DNA of 64,000 nt from positions 558,001 through 622,000 of the forward strand of contig CANMQO010000001.1 of assembly GCA_947500055.1 (NCBI GenBank), given 5' to 3'. The DNA is from an uncultured Paracoccaceae bacterium. GTDB taxonomy: Bacteria; Pseudomonadota; Alphaproteobacteria; Rhodobacterales; Rhodobacteraceae. A program made the position numbers and the translations under genes. Position 1 is the stretch's first letter, and each line of letters starts with the position of its first letter. The notes under the pieces were generated by a model. The model ran no database searches and was not told the origin of the DNA. It saw nothing but the letters and a program-made list of their open reading frames with translations. Of this stretch, positions 42,929-52,016 are shown piece by piece.

Positions 42929-44050
42929 ATGGACCTGTTTGTTTACGGCACGCTGCTGTCGCCTGATCTGATGGCCGCAATAGCGGGGCCCGGACCGTTG
43001 GTCGCAAGGCCAGCGGCATTGCCCGGGTTTGCTGTGCATCCGATCCGCGACAATGTGGTCCCTTTCATCAAATCTGACAGCGCCGCGATGGCGGATGGTG
43101 TTGTCTGGTGTGATTTGACATCGGCGCAGAAGGCAAGATTGGATACTTACGAAGGCGCTTTTGGATATGTCCTCAAGCCCGTAACGGTATCGGCGGAGGG
43201 TCAGGATATGCCCTGCCATTGTTACATGCCGCCTGAGGATATACGCGGCGCAGACGGTGTCTGGTCGTTGCAGGAATGGGAGAAGACCCAGCTTGCGCCC
43301 GCTGTTCTGGCCGCGGAGGAGCTGTTTTCGCATGATCCGCTGCCCGATCATGCCAACCTGCGCCGCATGTGGCCGATGATCGAGATGCGCGCCTGGGCAA
43401 AGCATCGGGCACAGGCCGCCCCGGCCAGGTTGCGTCGCACTGCCGCCCCGGATGATGTTCAGATCGTCGGCGCATCGCCGCCGCAAGGCGCATTCTATCG
43501 CCTGCAGGCCCTGCAATTGCAGCATCGCAGATTTGCGGGTGACCATTCACCTGTGCTGGCCCGCGAGGCATTTATGGGCGCCGATGCCGCGATGGTGCTG
43601 CCCTATGATCCGGTGCGCGGGATGGTGGCGGTTCTTGAGCAGTTTCGCGTTGGACCAGCGGCCCGCCATGATCCCAACCCCTGGATGCTGGAGCCGATTG
43701 CCGGGATCGTCGATGCCCGCGAAACGCCAGCGGAGGCCGCAATCCGGGAGGTCCGAGAAGAAGCCGGGTTGGAGATTGTGGAGTTGAAACCGGCGGGGCG
43801 GTATTATCCGTCACCGGGTGGGTCGACTGACTATTTCTATGCATTTGTGGGCCTTTGCGATTTACCCGAGACCAGCGGATATCTTGGCGGGCTGCCGGAG
43901 GAGGCAGAGGATCTGCGTATCCATATTCTGCCATTGGAGAAGGCGATGGCATTGGCTGAAACCGGCGAGATTGCGACCGGGCCGTTATTGCATCTGCTTT
44001 ACTGGCTGGCGCTTCATCGCGACAGGTTCGGTGCTGCCGCAGGTACTTGA
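42929..44050 (+). CDS. trgB: TrgB-type fusion of gamma-glutamylcyclotransferase fold and NUDIX hydrolase
   Basis: 373 residues. The N-terminal part (about 1-110) is a gamma-glutamylcyclotransferase-like fold beginning LFVYGTLLSPDLM; the C-terminal part (about 205-360) is an ADP-ribose-pyrophosphatase-like NUDIX domain with the complete box G-x5-E-x7-REVREEAGL. This fusion is the known TrgB architecture. NUDIX cleavage of ADP-sugars and cyclotransferase on glutathione-type peptides are the family activities; how they give tellurite resistance is unresolved. In an operon with trgA and cysK. Confidence 0.82.
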   Translation: MDLFVYGTLLSPDLMAAIAGPGPLVARPAALPGFAVHPIRDNVVPFIKSDSAAMADGVVWCDLTSAQKARLDTYEGAFGYVLKPVTVSAEGQDMPCHCYMPPEDIRGADGVWSLQEWEKTQLAPAVLAAEELFSHDPLPDHANLRRMWPMIEMRAWAKHRAQAAPARLRRTAAPDDVQIVGASPPQGAFYRLQALQLQHRRFAGDHSPVLAREAFMGADAAMVLPYDPVRGMVAVLEQFRVGPAARHDPNPWMLEPIAGIVDARETPAEAAIREVREEAGLEIVELKPAGRYYPSPGGSTDYFYAFVGLCDLPETSGYLGGLPEEAEDLRIHILPLEKAMALAETGEIATGPLLHLLYWLALHRDRFGAAAGT

Positions 44051-44101
44051 TGTCCTTGGGGTGCGGTCCTACACATGACCAACGCTATGAAAGGCCGCCC
44101 A

Positions 44102-45130
44102 ATGACCATCAGAAATGACCTTGCCGACGCTGTTGGAAACACACCATTGATCAAGTTGCGTGCCGCTTCCGAGGCAACGGGCTGTACCATTTTGGGCAAA
44201 GCTGAGTTTCTGAATCCGGGCCAGTCGGTCAAGGATCGCGCCGCCTTGTTCATGATCAGGGATGCGATTGCCCGCGGTGATCTGAAGCCCGGTGGAACCA
44301 TCGTTGAAGGAACGGCTGGCAACACCGGTATTGGGTTGGCTCTGGTGGGGGCATCAATGGGGTTCAAGACCGTCATCGTCATCCCTGAAACCCAAAGTCA
44401 GGAAAAGAAGGACATGCTGCGCCTTGCCGGTGCCCAGCTGGTTGAGGTGCCTGCGGTCCCTTACGCCAATCCCAACAACTATGTGAAATATTCTGCCCGG
44501 CTGGCGGAGGCGTTGAACAAGACGGAGCCAAACGGCGCCGTCTGGGCAAACCAGTTTGACAATACTGCCAACCGGCAGGCCCATGTTGAAACGACAGCGC
44601 CTGAAATCTGGGAACAGACCGGTGGCAGGATTGACGGTTTTACCTGTGCCTGTGGCTCTGGCGGGACCTTGGCCGGGGTTGCGGAAGTGTTGCAGCCCAA
44701 GGGTGTCAAAGTGGGTCTGTCTGATCCCGACGGGTCGGGCCTGTACAAGCTTTATACGGATCAGGTGCCCCCCAGCGGCAATTCCATAACGGAAGGGATC
44801 GGGCAGGGGCGCATTACCGCAAATCTGGAAGGGTTCACCCCGGATTTCGCCTATAAGATTCCCGATGCCGAAGCGCTTCCTATTGTGTTCGATCTGTTGG
44901 CTGATGAGGGGATTTGCATGGGCGGATCAACCGGGATCAATATCGCAGGCGCGATCCGGCTGGGGCGCGAAATGGGGCCGGGTCATACCATTGTGACGGT
45001 GCTGTGCGATTACGGCACGCGTTATCAGTCGAAGCTGTATAACCCGGCGTTCCTGCGCGAAAAAGGACTACCGGTTCCCGCATGGCTGGAAACGGATGTT
45101 AACCTGCCTGCGGTATTTGCCGAAGAATGA
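44102..45130 (+). CDS. cysK: Cysteine synthase A
   Basis: 342 residues from MTIRNDLADAVGNTPLIKL (nine residues earlier is an in-frame ATG). PLP lysine is K44 in NPGQSVKDRAA; the phosphate loop is EGTAGNTGIG. The enzyme makes cysteine from O-acetylserine and sulfide. Third gene of the trgA-trgB-cysK locus; its stop overlaps the start of the mechanosensitive channel gene (ATGA). Confidence 0.92.
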   Translation: MTIRNDLADAVGNTPLIKLRAASEATGCTILGKAEFLNPGQSVKDRAALFMIRDAIARGDLKPGGTIVEGTAGNTGIGLALVGASMGFKTVIVIPETQSQEKKDMLRLAGAQLVEVPAVPYANPNNYVKYSARLAEALNKTEPNGAVWANQFDNTANRQAHVETTAPEIWEQTGGRIDGFTCACGSGGTLAGVAEVLQPKGVKVGLSDPDGSGLYKLYTDQVPPSGNSITEGIGQGRITANLEGFTPDFAYKIPDAEALPIVFDLLADEGICMGGSTGINIAGAIRLGREMGPGHTIVTVLCDYGTRYQSKLYNPAFLREKGLPVPAWLETDVNLPAVFAEE

Positions 45131-47460
45131 TCCGTGTTGCGTTCTTTCTGATCGGCTTGTTGATCCTGCCGTTTTCGGCACTGGCGCAGAATGGGCCGGC
45201 CGATGCACCTGCGGTGACAGAACGTGTCTTGGGACCCGAAGCGACGCTCACGGATCCTGATTGGTTAAGCCTTGCAAAACGCGCGGAAGCACTGGCTGAA
45301 CGTGGCGATGCGTCACGCTTTGCCGTCAGTCGGTTGCGGGCAGAGCTGGTGGTTTGGCGCGACAGGTTCCTGTCGCTTACGACGCTGAACAGCGCCCGCA
45401 TTGATACTGTGGACAGCCAGCTTGCGGCATTGGGTGTTGTCCCCGAAAGCGGGGAAGAACCGCAGGCCGTTGCCGAAAGGCGCGCCGCGTTGCAGGCGCA
45501 ACGCGACGAGTTGCAAGCCCCCCGGCTGCTTGCCGAAGAGGCTTATGCCAGGGCAAATGGCCTGATTGGCGAATTTGACGGGCAAGTCAGGCAGCGCCAG
45601 ACCCTTGCACTGGCCGACCGCGGGCCGTCACCGATGAACCCTGTCAACATGGTTGCTGCCGTCGCTGCGATATGGGACGTGATCCGTGTGATTGGTGTCG
45701 AGACCGTTGCTGGTTTCCGACAGCAGATGGAAGCGGGGCAATTGATCAAGAACCTGCCCTGGGCCGCGTTGTTTCTGATGCTGGCGCTTGCATTTCTGGT
45801 TTATGTCCGGCGCTGGGTTACCGAATGGCGCATGGCCGTCGCCCTGCGCGATGGGCGGTTTGCCAGACTATGGGCCATGCTGTTGTCACTTGGGCAAATT
45901 GGCGTTTCAATCGTCGGGTTGCTCGCGCTGACAGTGGGCCTTGAAACGCTGAATGTGTTTGGTTTGCGGGGGGGCGATGTGATCGACGCGCTGCCGGGGG
46001 CGGGGTTTCTGATCATCTTTGGCTGGTGGTTGTGTCGCCATGTCTTTCCTGCGGGGGAGGATGGCGGGTATCTGGGATATGATGCGGCCACCCGTGCCAG
46101 AGGGCGCCGGATTGGCGTTGCCATTTCCTGGGTTCTTGCGGTTTCAGCCTTGCTTGCTGCGGCAATTCAAAGCGTCGAATTGGACGAGGCGACTGTCGCC
46201 GCGATCAGTTGGCCGTTTCTATTGCTGTTGGGCATTCTGCTTTGGCGCTTTGCGGGTGTGATCAGGCAATTGCCCGAACCGATCCCGAACGTGAATGTCT
46301 CGCAAGGGCGCATGCGTGGACTGGTGGCGCGTTTTTGTACCTTTGCGGCCGTGGCCAGCCCATTTTTTGCGGCGATCGGTTTCAATGCCGCGGGGCGGTC
46401 GTTTCTGGTGCCCGTTATCCTGTCACTTGCCCTGTTGGGCTTTGTGCTGATCCTGCAGCGCATTATTCTGGAGCTTAATGCCGAGACCGAGGATGAGGAA
46501 AGCAACAAGGGCCTGCGCGCGTTACTTCCCGTGGCCATCGGTTTGGTGCTTTATCTGTTGAGCCTGCCGCTTTTTGCGCTGATTTGGGGCGCAAGGGTTG
46601 ATGACCTGACGGAGATTTGGGCCCGCTTCCGCGAGGGGTTTTCGATAGGTGAGAGCCGGATTTCGCCCACTGATTTTCTGGCTTTTGCGCTGGTCTTTGC
46701 GGCAGGTTACCTGCTGACCCGGTTCATACAGGCCACATTGCGCAAGTCGGTGCTGCCACGCACACGGCTGGATCTGGGGGGGCAGAATGCCGTCGTCGCC
46801 GGATTTGGCTATGTTGGTATTCTGTTGGCTGCAATCGTCGCCATTACGAGCGCGGGGATTGACCTGTCCAATCTGGCGATTGTCGCCGGTGCGTTATCAG
46901 TAGGTATTGGTTTTGGCCTGCAGAACATCGTGTCAAACTTTGTTTCGGGTATCATCCTGCTCATTGAACGCCCGGTCAGCGAAGGTGACTGGATCGAGGT
47001 TGGTGGCCAAATGGGCTATGTGCGGGCAATCTCGGTGCGTTCGACGCGGATCGAGACATTTGACCGCACGGATGTCATCGTGCCCAATGCCGATCTTGTC
47101 AGCGGGCAGGTTACGAACTGGACCCGGGGCAATCTTGTGGGGCGTGTCATTGTGTCTGTTGGCGTGGCTTACGGATCAGATATAGAAAAGGTCACCGGCA
47201 TTCTGCAAGGTATTGCCGAAGCCCATCCGATGGTGGTTATGAACCCGCCACCCACTGTCTTGTTCCTGGCCTTTGGTGCGGATTCGCTGGATTTCGAGAT
47301 CCGTGCAATCCTGCGCGACGTAAATTACGTCATGAATGCGAAATCCGAGATCAACCATGAGATCGCCCGCCAGTTTGCCGAAGCAGGCATTGAAATTCCC
47401 TTCGCGCAGCGTGACATCTGGTTGCGCAATCCCGAAGCCCTGAAAGACTTGCAATCATGA
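45127..47460 (+). CDS. DUF3772 / MscS-type mechanosensitive channel
   Basis: 777 residues. Signal peptide (MIRVAFFLIGLLILPFSALAQ), a periplasmic coiled-coil DUF3772 region (about 30-180), about ten membrane segments, and a C-terminal MscS core: the pore-lining helix with VGIGFGLQNIVSNFVSG, then the beta domain GDWIEVGGQMGYVRAISVRST. Large MscK/YbiO-like channels relieve turgor after osmotic downshock. Start overlaps cysK, and the stop overlaps the AlaX gene (ATGA). Confidence 0.87.
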   Translation: MIRVAFFLIGLLILPFSALAQNGPADAPAVTERVLGPEATLTDPDWLSLAKRAEALAERGDASRFAVSRLRAELVVWRDRFLSLTTLNSARIDTVDSQLAALGVVPESGEEPQAVAERRAALQAQRDELQAPRLLAEEAYARANGLIGEFDGQVRQRQTLALADRGPSPMNPVNMVAAVAAIWDVIRVIGVETVAGFRQQMEAGQLIKNLPWAALFLMLALAFLVYVRRWVTEWRMAVALRDGRFARLWAMLLSLGQIGVSIVGLLALTVGLETLNVFGLRGGDVIDALPGAGFLIIFGWWLCRHVFPAGEDGGYLGYDAATRARGRRIGVAISWVLAVSALLAAAIQSVELDEATVAAISWPFLLLLGILLWRFAGVIRQLPEPIPNVNVSQGRMRGLVARFCTFAAVASPFFAAIGFNAAGRSFLVPVILSLALLGFVLILQRIILELNAETEDEESNKGLRALLPVAIGLVLYLLSLPLFALIWGARVDDLTEIWARFREGFSIGESRISPTDFLAFALVFAAGYLLTRFIQATLRKSVLPRTRLDLGGQNAVVAGFGYVGILLAAIVAITSAGIDLSNLAIVAGALSVGIGFGLQNIVSNFVSGIILLIERPVSEGDWIEVGGQMGYVRAISVRSTRIETFDRTDVIVPNADLVSGQVTNWTRGNLVGRVIVSVGVAYGSDIEKVTGILQGIAEAHPMVVMNPPPTVLFLAFGADSLDFEIRAILRDVNYVMNAKSEINHEIARQFAEAGIEIPFAQRDIWLRNPEALKDLQS

Positions 47461-48173
47461 CCAAGCTTTTGTTCCGCGATGACGCCTATCTGCGCGAGGC
47501 CACTGCGATGGTGACAGCGATTACCGAAGAAGGTGGGATCGTGTTGAACCGGACGGTTTTCTATCCTACGTCCGGCGGTCAGCCGGGCGATAGCGGCACC
47601 CTGAGGTGGGATGGCAATACGCTTGATATCGCCACGACCGTAAAGGGGCAGGGGGATGACGTTGTGTTGCTTGCGGCTGAGCCGGCAGGCCTGCCAGAAC
47701 TGGGTACTGTGGTGAAACAGGTGCTCAACTGGGACCGCAGGCATCGGCATATGCGGGTGCATACAGCGTTGCATCTGTTGTCGGTGGTGCTGCCTTTGCC
47801 GGTTTCTGGCGGGGCCATCACCGCCGAAAAGGGACGGTTGGATTTTGATATGCCGGAGGCGCCAGAGGATAAGGCCGCCCTTGAGGAGGATCTGAACCGC
47901 CTGATTGCCTGCAACATGGATGTAACCGATGAGTGGATCACCGAGGACGCGTTGGATGCACAGCCTGAATTGGTCAAGACGATGTCGGTGCAGCCCCCGC
48001 GCGGGAATGGCCAGATCCGCCTTGTACGGATTGGTGTCGGTGCCGAGACCGCCGATTTGCAGCCCTGTGGTGGTACGCATGTGGCGAACACGGATGAAAT
48101 CGGCCGTGTCAGGTTGGGAAAGATTGAAAAGAAGGGTCGCCAGAACCGGCGGGTCTATCTGCATTTGGAGTAA
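47457..48173 (+). CDS. AlaX-type alanyl-tRNA editing protein
   Basis: 238 residues. The stand-alone editing domain has the zinc motifs HTALH (start of HxxxH) and CGGTH (CxxxH), as in the editing domain of alanyl-tRNA synthetase. It hydrolyses Ser or Gly wrongly attached to tRNA-Ala. Length and the absence of a C-Ala region fit AlaX-M. Coupled to the channel gene upstream and 4 bases before the peptidase gene. Confidence 0.88.
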   Translation: MTKLLFRDDAYLREATAMVTAITEEGGIVLNRTVFYPTSGGQPGDSGTLRWDGNTLDIATTVKGQGDDVVLLAAEPAGLPELGTVVKQVLNWDRRHRHMRVHTALHLLSVVLPLPVSGGAITAEKGRLDFDMPEAPEDKAALEEDLNRLIACNMDVTDEWITEDALDAQPELVKTMSVQPPRGNGQIRLVRIGVGAETADLQPCGGTHVANTDEIGRVRLGKIEKKGRQNRRVYLHLE

Positions 48174-48177
48174 GGCG

Positions 48178-48825
48178 ATGCGTCGGATCATAACTGGGAG
48201 CCTGGTTCTTGCACTTTGGGGGAGTGCGGCCGCGGCTGAGAACTTCATTGGCTGCGCCAAGGACGAAATCAGGATCTACAACGAAGCCATGCGCAACGCC
48301 AAAGCGCTGACACTTGATGCGGCGACAGCTGTGGGCGACACGCCGGAATTTTCCCGCTGGTTCGGGACCTACTCGCGCGCCAATGCTGAAGAGGTGCGCG
48401 CCAATCTAAAGGCCGTTGTCGCCGCGATCCGCAGCGGCGCGGTCACGGCCCAATGTGATGCCAGCAGTGCCGATGGGTGTGAGGGCGGGACCTACGCATG
48501 GGTTTATTCCGACGAACCCTATCTGCTGCATCTATGTCCGCCGTTCTTCAATTTGCCGCCGCTGACGGCGCTGCGTCCGGGGATGCGCAGCAGTGACGAT
48601 GGCACCCGCGAAGGCACAATCGTGCATGAACTTTCGCATTTCAATCGCGTCGCCCGCACCGAGGATTACTGTTATTCGCGCAGTGAATGCAGTGAAATGG
48701 CCAGCAATTCGCCGGATCGTGCGGTGGATAATGCCGATAGTTATCAGTATTTTACGGAAGATGTGACTTACTACGCCCGCCGACCAGTGACCGGTAAACC
48801 GCCAGCCGCGTCCCGACGCCAGTAG
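48178..48825 (+). CDS. Secreted M35-family (aspzincin) metallopeptidase
   Basis: 215 residues with a signal peptide (MRRIITGSLVLALWGSAAAA). The zinc motif HELSH is in TIVHELSHFNR, followed by a NADSYQYF block that would give the third (Asp) ligand of the aspzincin family. Two or three cysteine pairs fit a periplasmic or secreted enzyme. M35 (deuterolysin / peptidyl-Lys peptidase) is known mostly from fungi and some bacteria. Ends 10 bases from the convergent transporter gene. Confidence 0.75.
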   Translation: MRRIITGSLVLALWGSAAAAENFIGCAKDEIRIYNEAMRNAKALTLDAATAVGDTPEFSRWFGTYSRANAEEVRANLKAVVAAIRSGAVTAQCDASSADGCEGGTYAWVYSDEPYLLHLCPPFFNLPPLTALRPGMRSSDDGTREGTIVHELSHFNRVARTEDYCYSRSECSEMASNSPDRAVDNADSYQYFTEDVTYYARRPVTGKPPAASRRQ

Positions 48826-48835
48826 ATCGGCAAAT

Positions 48836-49981
48836 TTACTCGTCCCGCATATCCTGGCCGAAAAGATCACGCTCAATCGGCTGATCAAGCATTTTTTCGG
48901 ATTCCGGCAAACCCTCGCGTGACAGCAGGATGGCGAAGGGCCGCAGATTCGGGACATGGCTGCACACCACCAATAACATCACCATGATCGGGACCGACAG
49001 GAACATCCCCGGAATGCCCCAGACCGCCCCCCAAAAGGCCAGTGACAGAATGATCCCAAAGGATGACAGGCGAAGCGCCCGTCCCATCAGCATCGGGTCA
49101 ATCACGCTGCCGTTCACGAATTGGATTACCCCTGCAATGGCAAAGATTGCCAGCGTTGTTGCGGCATCCCCCAACTGTACATGGGTCACAAGCGCAATGA
49201 GGGCGGTGGCAATGATCGAGCCGATATTTGGGATAAAGTTCAGCACGAAAGTGATGATCCCGATGGAGGTGGCCAATTCCAATCCGAAGGCAGAGGCCAG
49301 CACATAGATCATCGCCCCTGTAATCGCGCTGATGACGGTCTTGACCAGCAGGTAGTAGTTCACCCTGTGAATGATAGATTGAATGATCTTGCCAACCCGC
49401 GCGGCCTGGGCCTCATCCCCGACAAAGTTGTGCAGTTTGGTTTGGAACCAGATCCGCTCGGCAAAAAGAAACCCGACAAACAGGATCACGAGCACCGAGG
49501 CCTGTGTCATGCCGCTGGCTTGTCCTGCGGCGCTGCGCAGGTAGCTTGATACATCAATGGATTGCAGGGCGTTGAAGATCGCGGTCTGGCTATCGGGGCC
49601 CAGAAACCCGAAAAGCGATGCCACGGCGGAGGGCGCGCGCTCTGTATAGGACAGGGTTGTGACCAGCACGGTGTTGACCTGCGCCAGAAGGATCGATGTC
49701 AGTGTGATCAGGGCCGTCGCAATCAGGAGCATCGCGGCGATACTGGCCAATGCGCTGGGAATGCGGAACGGCCCGATCCGTTGCCGCGCGATGAAGTTGA
49801 TCACATCACTTGTCAGGCTGAACAGAATGATCGCCGTGGCCAGCGAGATCAGAATAAACCGCGCTTGCACCAGCAAAAACAGCACAACCGCGAAAGCAAT
49901 GATCACCAGTGCACCAGTCTGCAAGCGCGTCGCTTCCTGGCGTCGCTCGGACGGATTTGTCTTGGGTGGATCATGCAGCAT
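48836..49981 (-). CDS. AI-2E family transporter
   Basis: 381 residues with about eight hydrophobic segments and the family pattern near [25 protein letters not shown]. Members were named for AI-2 export (TqsA/YdiK), but most act as Na+/H+ antiporters or have unknown substrate. Single gene, divergent from tRNA-Ser. Confidence 0.85.
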   Translation of the reverse strand: MLHDPPKTNPSERRQEATRLQTGALVIIAFAVVLFLLVQARFILISLATAIILFSLTSDVINFIARQRIGPFRIPSALASIAAMLLIATALITLTSILLAQVNTVLVTTLSYTERAPSAVASLFGFLGPDSQTAIFNALQSIDVSSYLRSAAGQASGMTQASVLVILFVGFLFAERIWFQTKLHNFVGDEAQAARVGKIIQSIIHRVNYYLLVKTVISAITGAMIYVLASAFGLELATSIGIITFVLNFIPNIGSIIATALIALVTHVQLGDAATTLAIFAIAGVIQFVNGSVIDPMLMGRALRLSSFGIILSLAFWGAVWGIPGMFLSVPIMVMLLVVCSHVPNLRPFAILLSREGLPESEKMLDQPIERDLFGQDMRDE

Positions 49982-50107
49982 AAGCGGTCAACTCGCGTAG
50001 GGTACCGGTCGTTTATAAGGTCACGACCGCTTCGGAGTAAATGACCGACACAAACATATCTTCGGGGTCTTGCAAAAGGGGTGCGGATGACGCTAAACGC
50101 ACGCCAC

Positions 50108-50197
50108 GGACAGGTGGCCGAGTGGTCGAAGGCGCACGCCTGGAAAGTGTGTAGGCGGGAGACCGTCTCCAGGGTTCGAATCCCTGTCTGTCCGCCA
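50108..50197 (+). tRNA. tRNA-Ser (anticodon GGA)
   Basis: 90 bases, with acceptor GGACAGG pairing TCTGTCC, discriminator G and encoded CCA. Anticodon stem CACGC/GTGTG encloses CTGGAAA, giving GGA. A long variable arm, typical of serine tRNA, and the T arm GGTTCGAATCC are present. Mobile-element DNA begins downstream. Confidence 0.96.
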
Positions 50198-50439
50198 CAA
50201 ACACTTGATAAATAAGGGAAATTGCTGGGGATTACTGATATACCCGCCTAAAAGCCCGCCTAAAATTGCGAGACCTATTTCGACAAGATCGGACGCCATT
50301 AGTTTTAGATAGTACAACCGGATTCCGCGACACTTAATGCAACTTACGCATAAATTCTCGCTCACATCGTGAAACAGCTTGGCCTGCTGCCGGTTTCCCG
50401 TAGTCGCCATCGATATTTTGACGAACCTTTGCAATCACC
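50198..50439. other. Unassigned DNA after tRNA-Ser
   Basis: No gene seen. The composition is more AT-rich than the neighbours. Together with the downstream remnants it marks an insertion region behind the tRNA. I could not find a second copy of the tRNA 3' end further along the window. Confidence 0.3.
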
Positions 50440-50675
50440 TGGTTGCTCTGCATCTGCTCATTTTCTGGTACGACAACCGCATCCTACTTGAAGGTCGAAG
50501 AAACCCAAGGGTTATGTTTCTGCGAACGGTTCCTGGGGTCGGCTCGCTCACCGCCTCGGCCAATGTCGCGACAGCAGACGATGGCCATCAATTCCGTAGG
50601 CTGCCTTCGCTGCGCAAACCAATGTCGCACCGCAGCAACACTAAAGCCGAAGTTGGTAAACAAGAGCGGTGTTAG
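50440..50675 (+). pseudogene. IS110-family transposase remnant
   Basis: One frame reads FLRTVPGVGSLTASANVA (about 50517-50570), which matches the PGVG-x-LTA helix-hairpin-helix region near the C-terminus of IS110-type transposases. A degraded continuation (SNTKAEVGKQER, compared with a QHSTGGKQRLG type sequence) follows. No start, catalytic DEDD domain or full length is present, so this is a decayed fragment. Confidence 0.45.
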
Positions 50676-50896
50676 GCAATTGCCAGGTTCAACCCCGGCT
50701 TCCGCACGGCCATCCGTCCTTCAATTGATGCCGAACTATTGCTTCATTAGGAGGTAAAGTGCTCATTACAAACTCACTCGGTACTGCCTTTAATTACTGT
50801 TCGGCATCGGTTGCATGACACTTAACAGTAGCATTGGCCTCAAGCGTGTAGACCTCACATATCGGAACGCTTGTGGCCAATGCGGCACAGAGGGCC
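50676..50896. other. Unassigned remnant DNA
   Basis: Between the IS110 fragment and the IS91-type end I see no gene or structure. Contains short AT-rich stretches. Confidence 0.3.
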
Positions 50897-51009
50897 GAAG
50901 GACGAAGACGGTTCCGCGACAGCGGCGCTTGATCTAAATGCTTTTCGGACAACAAGCGTTTAGCTCGGATGGCGGGAGGACGAAGCCGCTATCGCGGCAA
51001 TGGCGCTTG
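50897..51009. repeat. Imperfect 35-base direct repeat pair at IS91 left side
   Basis: Copies at 50897-50931 and 50975-51009 share GGACGAAG, CGCG and GGCGCTTG blocks, with most positions between alike. They lie 100-200 bases before the integrase gene. One could be the element end (terminus or origin side), the other the scar of an earlier related insertion. Confidence 0.45.
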
Positions 51010-51107
51010 TGTCCAGCGTTTTGAGACGATCCTGACGGCGCGTATTTTGCGATCCTGTCGACCTGTCTGACGATTGAGGTTTCTCAATCTGAAGACAGGA
51101 GGATCTC

Positions 51108-52004
51108 ATGAAGGACGAGAAGACCACCCCGCTGCGCGAGCGGATGATCGAGGACATGCGTATCCGCGGAATGTCCCCAAAGACCCAGCAGGCCCATATC
51201 AGAGCGGTCAGGTACTTTGCCGAGTTCATCGGGCGGTCGCCCGACACTGCGACGCCGGACGAGCTGCGCGCGTATCAGCTTCACATGACGGATAGCGGAG
51301 TCTCAACTGGCGTGTTCAATGCCAGGATTGTGTCGCTACGGTTCTTCTTTGGCATGACCTGTGGACGCGAGGAGATGAAGCGGTACATGCAGTTCCGGCG
51401 CAAAGCGAAGAAGCTGCCCGTCGTACTGAGTGTCGAAGAGGTTGGCGATCTTCTGGCGGCGGTCCCGGGGCCAGGCCTGAAGTATCGCGCGGCTCTGGGG
51501 ATCAGCTATGGCGCTGGCTTGCGCGCATCGGAGGTTTGCAATCTCAAGGTCTCGGACATCGATAGCGACCGAATGCTGATCCATGTCGACGAAGGCAAGA
51601 ACGACAAAGATCGCAAAGCGATGTTGTCGCCGGCCTTGCTTGATCTCCTGCGGGACTACTGGCGCGAGGCACGCCCCGAGGGCTGGCTGTTTCCCGGCAA
51701 GCCCAAGATCATGGCCCTGTCGCCACGCCAACTGAACCGCGCGTTCACGTCCGCCAAACACATGGCCGGGATCAACAAACCCGCCACATTGCATACCTTA
51801 CGTCACAGCTTTGCCACCCATCTGCTTGAGGCTGGAACCGATGTCCGGGTGATCCAGGTGCTCCAGGTGCTCTTGGGGCATTCAAAGCTCAGCACGACAG
51901 CGCGCTACACGCATGTCGCGACCAAGACCATCCGCGGGACAGTCAGCCCTTACGAGATGTTGGAGAAGCTGCAGGATCACACCGTCAGGCGAGGATTGGA
52001 TTAG
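51108..52004 (+). CDS. Tyrosine recombinase of the IS91-type element
   Basis: 298 residues. N-terminal core-binding domain (about 1-95) and catalytic domain with Arg in SYGAGLRASEVCNL, then HTLRHSFATHL (His-x-x-Arg), LLGHSKLSTTARYTHV (His and the Tyr nucleophile). Just before the LLGHS helix a tandem duplication of 9 bases (51854-51862 and 51863-51871) adds VLQ in a conserved position; function is doubtful. Ribosome site AGGAGG precedes the ATG. The stop is 12 bases before the transposase start. Confidence 0.85.
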   Translation: MKDEKTTPLRERMIEDMRIRGMSPKTQQAHIRAVRYFAEFIGRSPDTATPDELRAYQLHMTDSGVSTGVFNARIVSLRFFFGMTCGREEMKRYMQFRRKAKKLPVVLSVEEVGDLLAAVPGPGLKYRAALGISYGAGLRASEVCNLKVSDIDSDRMLIHVDEGKNDKDRKAMLSPALLDLLRDYWREARPEGWLFPGKPKIMALSPRQLNRAFTSAKHMAGINKPATLHTLRHSFATHLLEAGTDVRVIQVLQVLLGHSKLSTTARYTHVATKTIRGTVSPYEMLEKLQDHTVRRGLD

Positions 52005-52016
52005 CGACGCGGGCGG

